A stretch of DNA of 5,794 bases from Oscillospiraceae bacterium. Lineage in GTDB: Bacteria; Bacillota; Clostridia; Oscillospirales; Ruminococcaceae. The stretch is taken from the NCBI GenBank assembly GCA_029062865.1, contig JAIDPG010000070.1, positions 1 to 5,794 on the forward strand, read 5' to 3'. Both the position numbers and the translations under genes were made by a program. Below, piece by piece: positions 4,585 through 5,794 of the stretch. The notes under the pieces were generated by a model. That model saw only the letters and a program-made list of their open reading frames with translations, ran no database searches and was not told the origin of the DNA. Every line of letters begins with the position of its first letter. Positions within the stretch are counted from its first letter, which is position 1.

Positions 4585-5514
4585 TCACTGTTTTCCGATC
4601 GCCTTTCGGACCTCTTCGAGATACACCTCCGCGAACTCGGAAAGGTGGCTGTTTTTCTTAGCTATATAGCCGATCTCCATATTTGAGTTGCGGTTTTCGC
4701 CGTCCTCTTTAAACGGCACGGCTTTGTACAGGCTGCCGTTCAGCTCCTCGCTTATTATCCCGGAGCAGAGCGTATATCCGTTTAAGGCGACCATAAGATT
4801 AAGCTGCGTCGCGCGGTCTAAGCTCCTGATTATTCTCGGGTATTCAATATCGCTTAAAATCTCCTCGGCGAAGTATGAAGCCACGCCGTCGCCCTGCTCG
4901 AAGCACATGCACGGATATTCCTTCAGCATTTCGAGCGAGATCTCCGGCTCGTTCGCGAGCGGGTGATCCTTCCACAAATAGACATAGGCGCGGCAATTTA
5001 CAAGCGGCGTGAAATCAAGGTCGTTCTCGGCGAGCATCTTGTCGATTATCCTGCCGTTGAACGCGCTTTTGAACAATATCCCAAGCTCGCTTTTCATAGA
5101 GCCCACGTCGCTTATAACGTCGAGGGTTTTCGTTTCTCTCATCGCGAAGTCGAAATTCAACGTGTCAAAGCGCTTCACCATTTCGGCGAAGGCTTTAACG
5201 GCGAACGAATAGTGCTGCGCCGAAACGCCGAATTTTCGCTTTTTTTTGGAATTCGCGCCGTTTCTGCCGTATTTTTCCTGTAGCAGCTCAAACTGCTCGT
5301 AAACTCTGTCGGCGTAGTTCAAAAACTCCGTGCCGTCGGGCGTTACGGAAACGCCCTTGCCCGTGCGGAGGAAAATCGAGATCCCCGCCTCGCTCTCAAG
5401 CTCGCGGATCGCTGTTGAAAGCGTCGACTGCGTAATGAAAAGCTCCTCCGCCGCCTTGTTCATCGAGCCGCGCCGTGCGACAGCCAGCGCGTATTTTATC
5501 TGTTGAAGCGTCAT
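4585..5514 (-). CDS. LysR-family transcriptional regulator
   Basis: A full-length LysR-type regulator of 309 residues. The winged helix-turn-helix is at about 3-62 (AAEELFITQSTLSTAIREL for the helix pair, then FLRTGKGVSVTPDG for the wing), with a linker helix to about 85. A basic hinge KKKRK follows at about 90-94, and the periplasmic-binding-like effector domain fills about 95-300. It would bind as a tetramer near its target promoter; the small-molecule effector is not deducible. ATG 5514 is preceded by GAGGA (5525-5521) and overlaps the acetyltransferase stop as TAATG, so the two are coupled. LysR genes are more often divergent from their targets; here the regulator is co-directional and sits upstream of the kinase, so the target could be the whole unit or lie elsewhere. 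Confidence 0.95.
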   Translation of the reverse strand: MTLQQIKYALAVARRGSMNKAAEELFITQSTLSTAIRELESEAGISIFLRTGKGVSVTPDGTEFLNYADRVYEQFELLQEKYGRNGANSKKKRKFGVSAQHYSFAVKAFAEMVKRFDTLNFDFAMRETKTLDVISDVGSMKSELGILFKSAFNGRIIDKMLAENDLDFTPLVNCRAYVYLWKDHPLANEPEISLEMLKEYPCMCFEQGDGVASYFAEEILSDIEYPRIIRSLDRATQLNLMVALNGYTLCSGIISEELNGSLYKAVPFKEDGENRNSNMEIGYIAKKNSHLSEFAEVYLEEVRKAIGKQ

Positions 5515-5794
5515 TATATTTCCTCGAATTTCTTAAATCCGCTGTTCTTTTCGATAAAAGCCAAGTCACTCTCGCCGAATTCGCGCTTTTTGTAATAATA
5601 TTTTAAATCCTCGTCGGTAATTTCGCGGAGTATCCTGCACGGATTTCCCGCCGCTACAACGTTGTCGGGAATGTCATGCGTCACGACGCTGCCCGCGCCG
5701 ATAACAACGCCGCTTCCTATCTTCACGCCCGGGCAAATCACAACGTTGCCGCCTATCCAGCAGTTGTCGCCGATCGTTATCGAAATGCCGTATT
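5514..5794 (-). CDS. Maa/NodL-type O-acetyltransferase, C-terminal part (cut by the window edge)
   Basis: This is the C-terminal 92 residues of a left-handed beta-helix acetyltransferase of the maltose/galactoside acetyltransferase family, which moves acetyl from acetyl-CoA to a sugar hydroxyl. The frame is open to base 5794; the GTG at 5741 is internal and is not the start. Hexapeptide repeats are visible (ITIGDNCWIGGNVVICPGVK, then IGSGVVIGAGSVVTHDIPDN), followed by AAGNPCRILREI, the typical end of the helix, and an approximately 35-residue charged tail. The catalytic histidine region lies outside the window. The stop shares a base with the LysR ATG. Serine acetyltransferase is less likely because of the GGNVVICPG and AAGNPCR pattern; the acceptor sugar is unknown. 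Confidence 0.9.
   Translation of the reverse strand, partial: YGISITIGDNCWIGGNVVICPGVKIGSGVVIGAGSVVTHDIPDNVVAAGNPCRILREITDEDLKYYYKKREFGESDLAFIEKNSGFKKFEEI

Noticed and set aside
5514..5741. Acetyltransferase piece as a complete 75-residue gene from GTG 5741
   Set aside because: The frame stays open to the window edge and continues the hexapeptide repeats (IGDNCWIGGNV), so GTG 5741 is an internal valine.
1..5794. CRISPR array, defence island, toxin-antitoxin pair, prophage, tRNA or rRNA
   Set aside because: No spaced direct repeats, no matching protein families and no cloverleaf or rRNA-like sequence seen on either strand. The small genes lack toxin-antitoxin features.

Overview
The window reads as ordinary chromosomal DNA of a low- to mid-GC Gram-positive bacterium, most likely an uncultured-type member of Bacillota/Clostridia. 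The grounds are strong AGGAGG-type ribosome binding sites, the protein flavours (DUF3592-like small membrane proteins, a Maa/NodL-type acetyltransferase, a short-leader LysR regulator) and a MITE-like structured repeat of the kind scattered through gut clostridial genomes. The taxon is an inference. Every supported gene lies on the minus strand, so the reading order runs from high to low coordinates.

Upstream block (5794 to 1904). The 3' part of a sugar/serine-type O-acetyltransferase runs in from the right edge. Its stop overlaps the ATG of a LysR-family regulator (TAATG). After a 62-base gap with a T-rich tract comes a PfkB-family sugar-phosphate kinase of the 1-phosphofructokinase subgroup. 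Its start is best placed at GTG 4522, not at the GTG at 4531, which lies inside the Shine-Dalgarno. Two small, mutually similar membrane proteins follow with zero gap and then an ATGA overlap. Next, 4 bases on, is a calcineurin-like metallophosphoesterase. The spacing indicates one translationally coupled unit from the kinase to the phosphoesterase. Apart from the kinase and its neighbouring regulator, no shared pathway is evident.

Downstream block (1903 to 130). A good sigma-A type promoter (TTGCAA, 17 bp, TATAAT with an extended TG) just after the phosphoesterase stop should start a new transcript carrying prfB (release factor 2), a 103-residue protein of unknown function coupled to it by TAATG, and a 34-residue hydrophobic/charged small protein with its own ribosome binding site. 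Two GC-rich hairpins close the block at the left edge.

The most interesting spot is the prfB leader. A perfect AAAGGAGG lies at 1797-1804, but the prfB ATG is 109 bases further on. Nearly all of the intervening DNA is a 96-base, multi-arm inverted repeat (1697-1792) whose outer stem would bring the Shine-Dalgarno and the start codon together. It looks like a mobile repeat that landed between the ribosome binding site and the start codon of an essential gene. A short reading frame using that same Shine-Dalgarno ends inside the repeat. This RF2 gene is also continuous: it lacks the in-frame UGA programmed frameshift used for autoregulation in many bacteria, and a possible relic of that site is visible at codons 22-26. 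I see no defence system, CRISPR array, insertion sequence transposase, tRNA or rRNA.
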